Assembly (NCBI GenBank): GCA_035578155.1
Contig: JAPWDM010000003.1
Location: forward strand, 18,378,916 to 18,442,915
Source: Brachynemurus nebulosus
Taxonomy: Eukaryota; Arthropoda; Insecta; Neuroptera; Myrmeleontidae
Reading direction: 5' to 3'
Length of the DNA stretch: 64,000 bases
The notes under the pieces are model-generated. The model saw only the letters and a program-made list of their open reading frames with translations. It was not told the DNA's origin and searched no databases. A program made the translations under genes and the position numbers. This document shows, one piece after another, positions 34,991 through 45,600 of this stretch; position 1 is the stretch's first letter, and the number at the start of each line of letters is the position of its first letter.

Positions 34991-35634
34991 GTTTTCCATT
35001 TAGGAAACACAGACGACACAGTGCATTTTTTTTTTTGCACAAAAAACTAATTTTTTTTAAATTTTAACCTTTTAATTGCTTTTACACGGGGTCTCCACTA
35101 GACATAATTGATGTCAAGACATATGTCTTAACATAATTTATGTCTTAACATATAATCAATAGTAGGAACTTCCTATGTCTTGACATATTTAATTTCTAAA
35201 AACAGTAAATCCTATTATTATTTGTGCAGAAAGATTTTCAAAGCTGTAACATTAATTCTACGTTTACAACACCTACAAAATTCAGAAAAAGAAAGAAACA
35301 AACAGAATTAAAAATAAAAATCTCCCAAGTGTTGAGTTAATTCATCGATTTGCCATCTTGAAAATCTTAAACGTCAAATTTATGTCTGAAAATATGTCCG
35401 AGCTGAATTTTTCTGTCAAGACACGCATGTCATGACAGAAAATATGTTATAGCATTTAGCGTCTCCACAAGACATTTTTATGTCACAACATAAGTTTTAA
35501 CATGATATGTGTCTAGTGGAGACGCATTGTTAGATGCAGTTAAAAGATTAGTTTTGCAATAAAATTTTTAAAAAAATTAGTTTTTTTGTAAAAAAAAAAA
35601 TGCATTGTGTCACACAGTGTTTTCTAAATGGAAC
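34991..35634. mobile_element. Middle inverted-repeat element
   Basis: The left end GTTTTCCATTTAGGAAACAC, followed by CAGTGCATTTTTTT, is mirrored by TGCATTGTGTCACACAGTG and TTTTCTAAATGGAAC at the right. It sits within the 34581-35949 foldback and encloses the element at 35089-35524. No ORF. Confidence 0.65.
35089..35524. mobile_element. Inner MITE with GTCTCCACTAGACAT ends
   Basis: GGTCTCCACTAGACATA at the left matches, inverted, ATGTGTCTAGTGGAGACGC at the right. There are also many internal ATGTC/GACAT words, including a second GCGTCTCCACAAGACAT at 35458. About 436 bp, non-coding; the target duplication is unclear. Confidence 0.65.
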
Positions 35635-36407
35635 ATACTCTATATGTCAACTGTCAGGATAATAACTTTAATTTCTTATTACACATCTTAATTCATAAAA
35701 TAAGTGTTTCTAGTAATAATTTAACATTATGATTCATTTTCAAAAAATTTTAGATGTAGTACTCGATTTGGCTGAGTACACATCCTTAACCACACATAAC
35801 AGTGATTTTTTAATTAGCTGATTGAAAAATCATCACTGTATGTGGTTAAGTTAGGAAACACACAAAACTTCATACAGAGTCATTAGATGGCGACACTCCT
35901 TACGGCTTACGTCGTACGTCTTACATATTACAGCATTTTGTTGTGTGAAATCCATAATTCTACTGAAAGCAACAGGTAATTTTTTCAAAATTCATGAATC
36001 CGTTTTGCAACAGTTGCGTTTTGCTGGTCGCAGCCAATGTCACTACGAGAAATAATTATCTTTTTTGAAAATTTTGGTTACTTGGGCTAGATATCTAAAG
36101 ATCAGATTTGTTTTTCAGGTTTTTTTTTTACTATGTTATTCCTTTAAATTTTAAACATTTATTAGAATTGACAATTTAACTCATGTGTATCAAGTCCCAT
36201 AAGAATATTGTAGTTTTTTCACTTTTACAATGGAGTATTATAAGATGGAAATCAAACTTATATGAGAGGAATTGACAAAATTGGTCAGGAAAATGGTAAA
36301 TATAAGGCTTTCTTTTTTTACCACTCGCGGCGTTAATAATGCTCGAATACTGATGTGAAGATAGCGAATATAGTAACATAAAACGGATAAAACAGAATGT
36401 AACGACA

Positions 36408-36800
36408 GTACTTATTCTCAAATGGAAACACGTCGGGACTGGGGAAGTGAGTGTTTCCATTTGAGAATCACCAATGTCGATTGATGATATTTAATAATAA
36501 GGAAATATGTACATAGAAATTACATATGTATGAAATAAACTCTTATAGTTTAAATTACTTAATACGGCAGTAATCCAATGGTACTGACTCCGATTTTACA
36601 TAGTGACGTCAGCGAATTATATAATATACAATATAAATGATGCGACGCAAAGTTTATTTTAAAAACGATCGAAAAACCCACTTTATAACTGAGTTGAACA
36701 TTGAAAAAAATTCCAGAAGATTCTATTCAAAAGTTAACAAAGATAATTTAGAAGCTCGCGTTTCCATTTGAGAGTGTTCCATTTGAGAATAAGTACTGTA
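36408..36800. repeat. Inverted-repeat element
   Basis: AGTACTTATTCTCAAATGGAA at about 36409 is mirrored by TTCCATTTGAGAATAAGTACT ending near 36797. Extra copies of TTTCCATTTGAGA lie just inside each end. TA could be the target duplication. Confidence 0.6.
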
Positions 36801-36928
36801 CCGCTTTCGTATCCGTCGAATACGAGTGCCATCTTTGATTTGGACACTTTTTTGAATACATTGATGACGGGTTTTTCCCAAATTCATTTTTAAGAGTATT
36901 TATTACACTCCCACATACATTTCTTCAA

Positions 36929-36970
36929 TTACTCTGATGATGGTCGCGAGATTGAAAACGCGTTTAGTAA
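36929..36970 (+). ncRNA. Hammerhead ribozyme-like motif D
   Basis: UUACU (36929-36933), CUGAUGA (36934-36940), extra U, stem II GGUC/GAUU with a GCGA tetraloop, GAA (36954-36956), self-complementary AACGCGUU (36957-36964), U at 36965, AGUAA (36966-36970) pairing with UUACU. The layout is the same as motifs A, C and E-G with unrelated stem sequence. I could not assign the surrounding repeat. Confidence 0.6.
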
Positions 36971-37311
36971 ATTCTACTCAATTCTAGTGAAATTGACAAA
37001 GTAATTGAAACTTTAAATATTTTTAATATTTAAAATGAAATTTCACAAAGTAAACCTCTCAACAGTAAATTATTTACATTGATTTTCGTCTCCTTGTCTA
37101 ATCTCCATAACTTTTACCATGGAAAAAAAGACAGATTTTTACAGCGAAGAAAATGTCACAAAACATTTCATTAGTCATTTCACTGTAGGTAAACACGATA
37201 AAAACGAAACAAAAATTCCTATTGGTAAATTTAACTGATTTCAGAATCATAGTAACAATGTATTAAATAATTATATGAATTATACTATTTTATTCGTTAA
37301 ATTATCTTATC

Positions 37312-37532
37312 GTATTACACGTGAGTTTTATATTTTTCTGAATAAATTTGTGTTTTCTACAACTCAAATTTCTTGCCTAAACAATTTAACTCGAAGAACT
37401 GTCAACCCAAAAACACTTCAGCTATGCTGTCGCGTTTTTGTTAGTTGACAGTTCTTCTTGTTAAATTGCTAGGCAACAAATTTTCGTTAGACAAACCCAA
37501 ATTTATCCGAAAAAATACAAACCTCTCGTGTA
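37312..37532. repeat. Foldback repeat, ~220 bp
   Basis: ATTACACGTGAG and CAATTTAACTCGAAGAACTGTCAAC on the left are mirrored by GTTGACAGTTCTTCTTGTTAAATTG and CTCTCGTGTAAT on the right, with the matches interrupted by a few differences. No ORF of note. Confidence 0.6.
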
Positions 37533-37926
37533 ATAATAAGTGAATATTTATTTAAATTACGCATTATAATGTATGTATAATCCCAATTGTACTCAAAGGG
37601 TTTATTGTATCCCAACTGGTAATATGAACAAAATAATTTTAAAAAATTTTCTTTTTTATAAATACACACCCAAATAATATATACAAAGGTATTTTCGAAA
37701 TATTTATACCGCCTTTCGATGTTATATGCCTATACCATAGTTACTACGTATATAAAACATAAAAGGGTAAAGCTAGCGATAAATATTTAATTCAATAGAA
37801 CTACATTATTATCAAAGAATACCGTGTAAAGGACCGGTTAAACCAAGACGGATATCTTGCGGACTAAGGGGATGTCATATAATTATATTGTACTACTTGA
37901 CTTATACCCAAACATTCAAGTAGGTA

Positions 37927-38305
37927 CAGTCGACTCTCGTTAATTCGAAACTCGAGGGAATCTTAAAATATTACGAATTATAGAGAGGTTCGAATTATCG
38001 CAGATAACAATTTTAATTTTTTAAGCATTTGCGATGAATGAACTTGAACATTTCTCAAAATGTACTTACAATCTTTCTGTCTCTTTCTCTCTGCAACTTC
38101 GAATTGTCGCGTGTTTGACGCTGATGAGTTCGAATTAACGCGTGGTTTTGTTACCTAGCAATGATTTTTTCGTTCAAATTACCAAGTGTATAAAAATCTA
38201 TTGTTTTAGTTCGAAATATAAAGAGATTTTGAAGGGAACTCGTGATACCTTTGAATTATAGAGAGTTTCGAATTATCGAAGGTTTGAATTAACGAGAGTC
38301 TACTG
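37927..38305. mobile_element. pogo/Tigger-like MITE
   Basis: TA, then CAGTCGACTCTCGTTAATTC at the left; GAATTAACGAGAGTCTACTG then TA at the right. CAGT ends, TA target and the GACTCTCGTTAATTCGAA motif are characteristic of pogo/Tigger non-autonomous elements. Four or more internal copies of TTCGAATTA occur. Confidence 0.78.
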
Positions 38306-39560
38306 TAATAATTTCTGAACACAATTGAAGTCAAATGGATTTAAATTTCGACAAAGAAAATATAATACGTATTTTGGTCAGTTGGTCACGTTTTATCTCT
38401 TATGTCAAGTATGCAATATAATTTCTTAATTACCGTTCCGGGTGCCCGCCACGGTCTGTTCTTATACTTAAACATACAAATTCAGAAAGTATTTAATTGG
38501 TCATTTTAGATTCCCATTTCCAGTTAAAACTGAAACAATTCGAGGAAGGTCAAAATTTTAAAGAAAAATCTTTAGAGTATTATAAGAAATGAAAAACTAC
38601 GACAGACATCACGAAGTTATATGGGTTCCGTGGTTTTGACTTCGTAACCCTAAAAATGGAAAAAGTTTCGAAACATTTACGAAAACATAAAAACTTTAAA
38701 TTGGCATTATTTTTTATAACTGATGCAACCTCTTTTAGAAATAATCTTTTATTTTTTGGGGTATAGATTGAAACTACAATAGAGTCGAACGAATTTAAAA
38801 TGAAAGAAGCGCAGTAGCGTAGTTAAAAAATGGGTCACTCGAAGTTGTTTTGAAGATCAAGTCTACGCGTAGCTGTTACGAAAACTCTTATTGCAAAGTT
38901 TTTTTGTGTAAGTTTTTTGACGAGTAAGTAAGAGAATTTTTTTATTTTTTTGTCTACTAGTTAGATAGCAAGTGAGTCTGCGCATGATAGATAGAGGGGA
39001 ATCCCTGTACTAAAATTGCATAAATTCAAACTTTTCAAAATGGAAATACTGAAATTACAGTAAAAAAAAAATATATTTATTAAAATTTTCAGGATTCATT
39101 CAAAGTACAAACGTGTTTATATAATTTATCTAAAACCATAAATAATATAAACTACTATAAGGTTATGTATATTATATCTATAACTAATTATATATTGAAA
39201 GCACTGAATAGCACAAGTGATGCAGAAATAAAAAATAAAAAAAAATTAGAATCAAAGAAAGCACTTTAGAAATTAGTATAAAAATTAAATAAGGGAATTT
39301 TTTGGTATTTAAAAAGCCCGCTAATTAAATATAAATAAAATAAGTATAAACTAAATATTGTTGTGTTTTGACAATTTCAATTTTATCACTAATTTTATTA
39401 TAAAAAAAAGATATATTTATTGTATTTGAAATATTATTTATATTAATTTATGTACATTGACGAAATACATACATAAGATAAAAATTGTAAAATTTACACA
39501 TTTTATTATATTGCAAAAAATAAAGTGTTTTTATTTCGTTAAACCCTTTCGTTCAATCAA
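38306..39560. other. Intergenic, no gene
   Basis: AT-rich. The segment 38590-38655 (ACGACAGACATCACGAAG onward) belongs to a dispersed family also seen at 40740-40800, 48060-48160 and 50225-50350. Nothing else can be supported. Confidence 0.4.
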
Positions 39561-39569
39561 TCCTGAGTA

Positions 39570-40165
39570 TTGAATCGACAAATCTTTTTTTCAAGTGGCC
39601 CTACATGTCTAATTTTGGTAAAAATTAAAATGACGAGTTTAAAAACCCATAATTCGCTTCTAAATTCGTCATTCTATCATTTTATTTAGTTATTGGTTCA
39701 TTGAAAGATTTTAATAAACTTAATGACGTCATCAAATTAAAAAAATCTTTTTTTCAAATCAAGTTTTAGGGAAATGATTTTATTTGTTATCAAAATGGCG
39801 GAATTCCTTTAGAAATATGATTGATTCAACAAAACTATTTTTTTCCAGTGGTCTTACACGCTTAATTTTTGTAAAAATGAAAAGAACGACTTCAAAAACC
39901 TATAATTCGCTTCCAGTTTCATCATCCTGTCATTTTATTTACGGTTTTTAAGGTATTAAAAATTTTTACTGAGCTTGATGACGCCATTAAATTTAAAATA
40001 ATTATATTTTCTCAAATCAATCTTTATGGAGGTGATTTGAATTTAAGTGATTAATTCTGTTATGGTAATTTGGGTGTAAACTTTTCATTTTTGTAATCAA
40101 AATCAGCGAAATTCTTGTTATAAATATTTGCCATCACTAGAGTTTCCCACCTTGAGCTATAGCTC
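39570..40165 (-). repeat. ~270-280 bp tandem repeat, inverted relative to 53.8-55.6 kb
   Basis: Two diverged units, one starting near 39590 and one near 39848, each with TAATTCGCTTC, ATCATTTTATTTA, TGACGTCATCAAATT and CAAATCAAG/CAAATCAAT in the same order. The reverse complement matches the units at 53820-55560. A further fragment is at 46670-46730. Confidence 0.6.
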
Positions 40166-40559
40166 TCTTAACCCTCCTGTAAATATGCCACTACTCCAAT
40201 AAAAGATAAAACTAATCATTTTAAAGTAATTAATGTTAAGTTGAGGTATTTTCCAGTTTTGTATATTTTTCAATCAATGTCAGTTCGTTTTTAAATAATT
40301 AAATGTGTCCCGCCATGGCGCAGACATAAGCACAGTATAAAAATTACGTTGTTTCTAAATGTACACAATACGCATGTCTAGACATATTTTAATAATAAAC
40401 CAAATTAATATAATTGCGTGCTGGATCACGTAAAATTACGATTTTGCAGTCATTTCAAAGGTAATTGTGAGATAAACCGTAAAAAATATACTTAACATGT
40501 TAATGGACTACTATTTGGACGTTTTGTCATTATAGATTATGACCATCAAAGTGTTAAAT

Positions 40560-40800
40560 TTGCTATAATTTATTCCGAAGATTGTTAGAAACTCTAACAC
40601 AGACTAGAAATCCTGATTTCACTGGAAGAATTTTTGATATTACTCTTCTTATTTTGTAGTTTTGAAAATATTAAATTGTTTTAATAATATACGACACTGT
40701 CTATTGAAAACTGGTTAAGTGTGTGTCAAACGACTCAACACGATGACAGACATGACGAAACCGTAAGTGTTCTGTGGTTATGACTACGAAACACTAGAAA
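40560..40800. repeat. Dispersed repeat copy
   Basis: CACTGTCTATTGAAAACTGG, GTTAAGTGTGTGTCAAACG and ATGACAGACATGACG recur in variant form at 50215-50350 (CACTGACTATTGAAAAGTG, AATGACAGAACAC) and in part at 38590 and 48060. Just upstream, ACCATCAAAGTGTTAA (40541-40556) looks like one end of the TTAA MITE family. Confidence 0.45.
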
Positions 40801-41037
40801 GAAGAGAAGGTAATAAAAACTAAAGTTATATTTATTATATTTTTATTGAATAATATTTAATTTTAAAAGAATACAAGTAATACGTATAATTCTAATGACA
40901 ATTTTTAATTCAAAATAAGTTTAAGGAAAACATACGCTATCGTTTCAATTCATAACATTTTGGTAATCGTAAGCGTTTGTAAATTTTTATGATTTTCATT
41001 TAGAAATACGGTGGTTCACACTATATTTAAAAATTTA

Positions 41038-42296
41038 TTAACACTTTACGGTTCGAGTACATACCCAGAATTACCGTAGAGGCCGATCGCGATCAGTGAT
41101 CATACATGTGTGTGACGCTACCGTAAGAAGGTATTGACCAGCAACAAACACACTCTGTGTGTGATGATTTCTGTAAACATTTATAGACGGAGAGGACACA
41201 TAAAAATATAATTTTATATTATAATTTATTTATTTTTATTTACTTTTTTTTGTAATTGTATTGAAACATGTAGAGGTAAGGGGCTGTCCATTAATCACGT
41301 GAGGCTTGATAGGGGGGGGAGGGGTCCCATAAAAAATCACGAAATATCACAAGGGGGAGGGGGGGTAAAGTAATATATCACGTGTATTTATTTTTTCGGC
41401 AAGTGCGCGATACTCAACCGAAAAGCGGCGTTACATGTATTTATTTTTTCGTCAAACGCGTACAAAATCGAAAACGGTTTGTAGTCTGATCTTGATTCGC
41501 TATCAATATAACAGTCCAGAGATGCACAATGTTCGTTCTTCCCGCATCCTCACGCGACGATCGAACGGTAGATCGAGAGAGATTCTCTGCGTAGTGCGCG
41601 AAAATGATGACGCCGAGTGGCTTGATGAAACCGATGTTGATCTTCAACAAAGCACTGTGCCAACAACTGATTTGCAAGATGCTTATCCAGTTATTGGTGT
41701 TGAAGAAAGTCTTACTAATCCGTGGTCCGAAAATACTGTACATTAAGTAATGTTCATGTATTAGTACAAAAAAGTTTTTCGCATTTCTATTATTTTTATG
41801 TCAATCAAAAAAAAAAAAAAAAAATTGCAACCTTTCTGTCTACCTCTGAACGTTATTATAGTAGTGTTTAATTTTCTATAATAAAATTAGATGATACTTA
41901 TACCAGTATTTTATAAATATTAAAAAAAATTAGATTCTTTGCAGGTACGAAAAAATACACGTGATATAGGGGGGGGGTAGCCTTAAACCTCACCATGTAT
42001 CGCCAAGGGGGAGGGGGGGTTAAAAAATGCAAAAAAAAACATCACGTGATTAATGGACGGCCCCTAACTGTAAAAAAAGTATTTAATTGTTTGTGTTTTT
42101 TTTTATATATTTTTTTATCAGTTTATTGTTATTGTATTTTCTGTTATTGTTTTTTATTAAAAATGTGTATGTTTACGCATGCCGAATTATTTCGTGAATT
42201 TATTTATGTAATTTTTTTATTTTATTTAATTCCTTTAAAATATTATCAACTCCTGGGGAAGTTTACTGCATAGATGCGCGGACCGTATAGTGTTAA
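41038..42296. mobile_element. TTAA-bounded MITE containing a nested element
   Basis: TTAACACTTTACGGTTCG at the left and ACCGTATAGTGTTAA at the right, both bounded by TTAA. The host element would be about 470 bp without the 785-bp element inserted at 41280-42064. Confidence 0.62.
41280..42064. mobile_element. TAA-flanked MITE with GGGGCTGTCCATTAATCACG ends
   Basis: GGGGCTGTCCATTAATCACG and CGTGATTAATGGACGGCCCC are near-perfect inverted ends, flanked by TAA at 41277-41279 and 42065-42067 (PIF/Harbinger or ISL2EU-type). G runs (GGGGGGAGGGG, AGGGGGAGGGGGGG) sit just inside both ends. A 103-codon ORF (41435-41746, +) resembles no protein I recognise; its C-terminal half is acidic (DDAEWLDETDVDLQQ) and could be a remnant of captured coding sequence. 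Confidence 0.72.
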
Positions 42297-42536
42297 TGTT
42301 ATTTAATAATAAAAATTTTAAAAATTTACTCAGTATGCCACCATATACTTTGACTATTTTAGCCAGACAATTTTGATTTAACCAGTTCTTCTCACTGCAA
42401 TCCAGTTCTTGTTTTGTTTTGTTTAGCTTCAACATAAAGTCACTCAATAATTATTAAAAATTATAAAATTTTCTGTTGGTTTTTCTAAAATAATTTCTTT
42501 TCGCCATAAATGTACCATACACTAAAAAAAAATTAA

Positions 42537-42643
42537 TTAAACCCAAACTCGAACATTATTATCCCAGCTACAGCTAGCTAAGGCCATTCCATTTGGCGTC
42601 ATTGCAATTGACGTTACACGATTTTCATGTCCATGTAATACTC
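42537..42643 (-). CDS. Gbeta76C: Gbeta76C exon 7 and stop
   Basis: Residues 313-347: [35 protein letters not shown], then TAA at 42539-42537. The final WD blade closes the propeller as in all Gbeta proteins. The intron before it is 68 bp. Confidence 0.93.
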
Positions 42644-45600
42644 CTGTGAAAATAGAAAATTTACATATAAAACAATTTTTCCATTATCAGACTTGTTTTT
42701 GCTTAATTTACCATTATGATTCTGTTTTAATGTGTCCCAAATATGTACATCATTATCGTCGGATCCACAAAATTGAAACCGTCCACTGAACGATAAGGCA
42801 CACGATGTAAAACCGGAATTTTTGCTTGGCGATTCAAACCTGGCGATTTGTTGATCAGAACGGATATCGTAGATACGTGCTGATTTATCTTCAGAACCAG
42901 TTGCGAATGCAAAGCCACTTGGATGATACTAGTAATAAAATATTATTATGTATACTTAAACCGATTTCAAAATGTAATATTTAAAAGAAATACCCAACAA
43001 AATGCTTAAGGGAGGAGTTCAAATAAAAAAGCAACTTTTTTATTTATGATTATTTTACTTGTTGAAATTTTTTTCAAATTAGGGATGGTTTCACAGAGAA
43101 AATTTTGTTTTTGAAACATTCATTACTCTTCCCTGTGGGGGGAGGGGGCCCTTTTTCACAAGTTTTTAAGCGTTTACAAGGAACGCCATATCTCAAAAAG
43201 TAATGAATATTTTTTAAATATTTTTTTATTATTTTATTCCTAAAGGACCTGCCCATAAAGCTGAGTATGGGTTTCAGGGAATTTTAAAAATTAACTATAA
43301 AATTGTAATCCCAAAGTTCTAAAAATTATAAAACCCAATTTTTTATTAAAAAAAAAAATGTTTAAAAATAGTTACAATTGTTCAAATGGGAAAAGCATAC
43401 TCCACTTTATGCGCAATAGGTTTATGAACAAAATAAAAAAAAAATAAGTCTCTATCTTTTCTAGAACTTGAGATATGATTTTCCTTGTCGGGAGAAACAC
43501 AAGTTTCGGGAAACGGTAAAAAACAAAAATAATAACAAAAGAAGCGGTTTACTCACTGTTTATTAAAACGTCTACAAAGGCATACAAATAAAAGAACATT
43601 GAGCGATATTCTAAAGGATGCTCATGCTCAAGCTCATGCTCATACTCATTCTCATACTCATGTTCATGCTCATGCTCATGCTCATGCTCATGCTCATACT
43701 CATACTCATACTCTACTTGCTCATACTTACTTTGCTTCATTTGCTTACAATAATTTTCGTATGCCTTTTCCAACAATTTTTGGGATGACTTTTCGAGGGG
43801 GTGTTATTAGTGACCATAAACTTTCAAGATGTTAAATTATTTTATTGCTTACAACAAATACCACCCTATGTTCACTTCAATTGTATTTAAATTTGTTACC
43901 TGTTTCACAAGCAACGGTTTCTTTTTGCATTCATACAGATAAGTAGGTAACATGCTGCGAACAATACTGCTGATTATTGCCGTACTTGAAAAGTCATCTC
44001 ATTTAAATATTGAAAAACTATACTTACGTACATAAATTATATACCTACATTTTTTCAAAGTCTGATGGTTTACATGCTAACATGGTTTACTAACTAAAAA
44101 AGTTTAGTCTGACATAGACTCTATATAAGGATTTTATATTTATATAAATTCATATTAAAAATAAGAAAATGACAATTATCATAAATATCTATTTAGAACA
44201 ATTTCTTAAAAATTTATCTGTTTTTATTAAATAAAAGAAATTAATCTGTACAAATATGTACCTTCACTAGTCCAAATTGTAAAAAATATAACAAAAGATG
44301 ACCCTTAATAAAACTATTTACAATAATTGTGAATACATTTCAACGCAGACTTTGAAAAAATGTAGGTATATAATTTATGTACGTAAGTATAGTTTTTCAA
44401 TATTTAAATGAGATGACTTTTCAAGTACGGCAATAATCAGCAGTATTGTTCGCAGCATGTTACCTACTTATCTGTATGAATGCAAAAAGAAACCGTTACT
44501 TGTGAAACAGGTTACCCAATTAAATACAACTGGAGTGAACATAGGGTGGTATTTGTTGTAAGTAATAAAATAATTTAACATCTTGAAAGTTTATGGTCAC
44601 TAATAACACCCTCTCGAAAAGTCATCCCAAAAATTGTTGGAAAAGGTATACGAAAATTATTGTAAGCAAATGAAGTAAAGTAAGTATGAGCAAGTAGAGT
44701 ATGAGTATGAGTATGAGCATGAGCATGAGCATGAGCATGAGCATCCTTTAGAATATCGCTCATTATCTCAGTGCATACTATAACTCGTGTACACACCAAA
44801 ACTAAATATTACTGATCAAATCGCTAGGGGGGCGAGCGTTATCTGCAAAGGAGCAGCAACTTGGCTGTGCAGCGGCTCACAAATAAATATTTTTCTACTT
44901 GAAAAAAAAATTTTTGGCCATGTTTTATATATCATCGTGTTTGTAATTAGGCGTTTCTGGCGTGAACTCCCCCCTTAATGTAAATAAAAAATAAAAAAAG
45001 TAAGAAATTTGAAGATTAATTTGCAGTAAGGTTGGTTACTGAAATACTGATTGTCCAAACGTATTTTTTTTACATAATATGTTTGTATATATTGCAATTT
45101 TTGCAATTTTATAGAAATGAAATTCGGACTGAAAACGAATTCTTTATTTTTTGTTTAGGAAAGCAATTTCTAGTGACATCGTGAGCTTCTGAGTTATGTA
45201 TTTTCTATGAAAATTTTTTTACAGTCTGTTGCGAACTAAGTATTTTTTATAGCTACTTATGAAGTTTTTGAATATCTTTTATGGTTTCTATCCTACCCAC
45301 AAAAAAGGGTTTCAGTGAATTGTTTGTCCGTAAACTGAAGGCATTCAATGCAACGCCCCTTCAACCTTTGTTTATGTCATTCTGGTACGTAAAGTAAGAG
45401 AGATAGATTATCCTAACTAATATTATAAATGTGGAAGTGAGTTTGTTTGATTTTCTTTCACGCCTCAACCGTTTAACCGATCGACTTTCAGTTTTGTACA
45501 GAGATAGCGTGGAAAACAGAGAGTGTCTACTTTTTACGCCGAAAAAATATTTCTGTGGGAGAATTCTGAGTGACACGATGGTCATAATTTCAAGACAACA

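Larger units (their letters stand above)
34581..35949. repeat. Outer foldback of a triple-nested inverted repeat
   Basis: The left arm (TTCACACAATAAAATGCCGT, then GGAGTGTCCCCATCTAATAA) is mirrored near 35870-35949 (ATTAGATGGCGACACTCC, then ACAGCATTTTGTTGTGTGAA). It encloses two further inverted-repeat elements. The arm motif GAGTGTCGCCATCTAGTGA recurs elsewhere in the window. Confidence 0.65.

Noticed and set aside
38105..38140. CTGATGAGTTCGAATTAACGCG as a hammerhead core
   Set aside because: CTGATGAG is present but there is no GAAA after a stem; it is part of the TTCGAATTA repeats of a pogo-like MITE.
43549..43835. His- and Glu-rich reading frames on both strands (also 44575-44799)
   Set aside because: They arise from translating the CTCATG/CTCATA microsatellite in a palindrome; frames exist on both strands and no splice or family evidence supports a protein.
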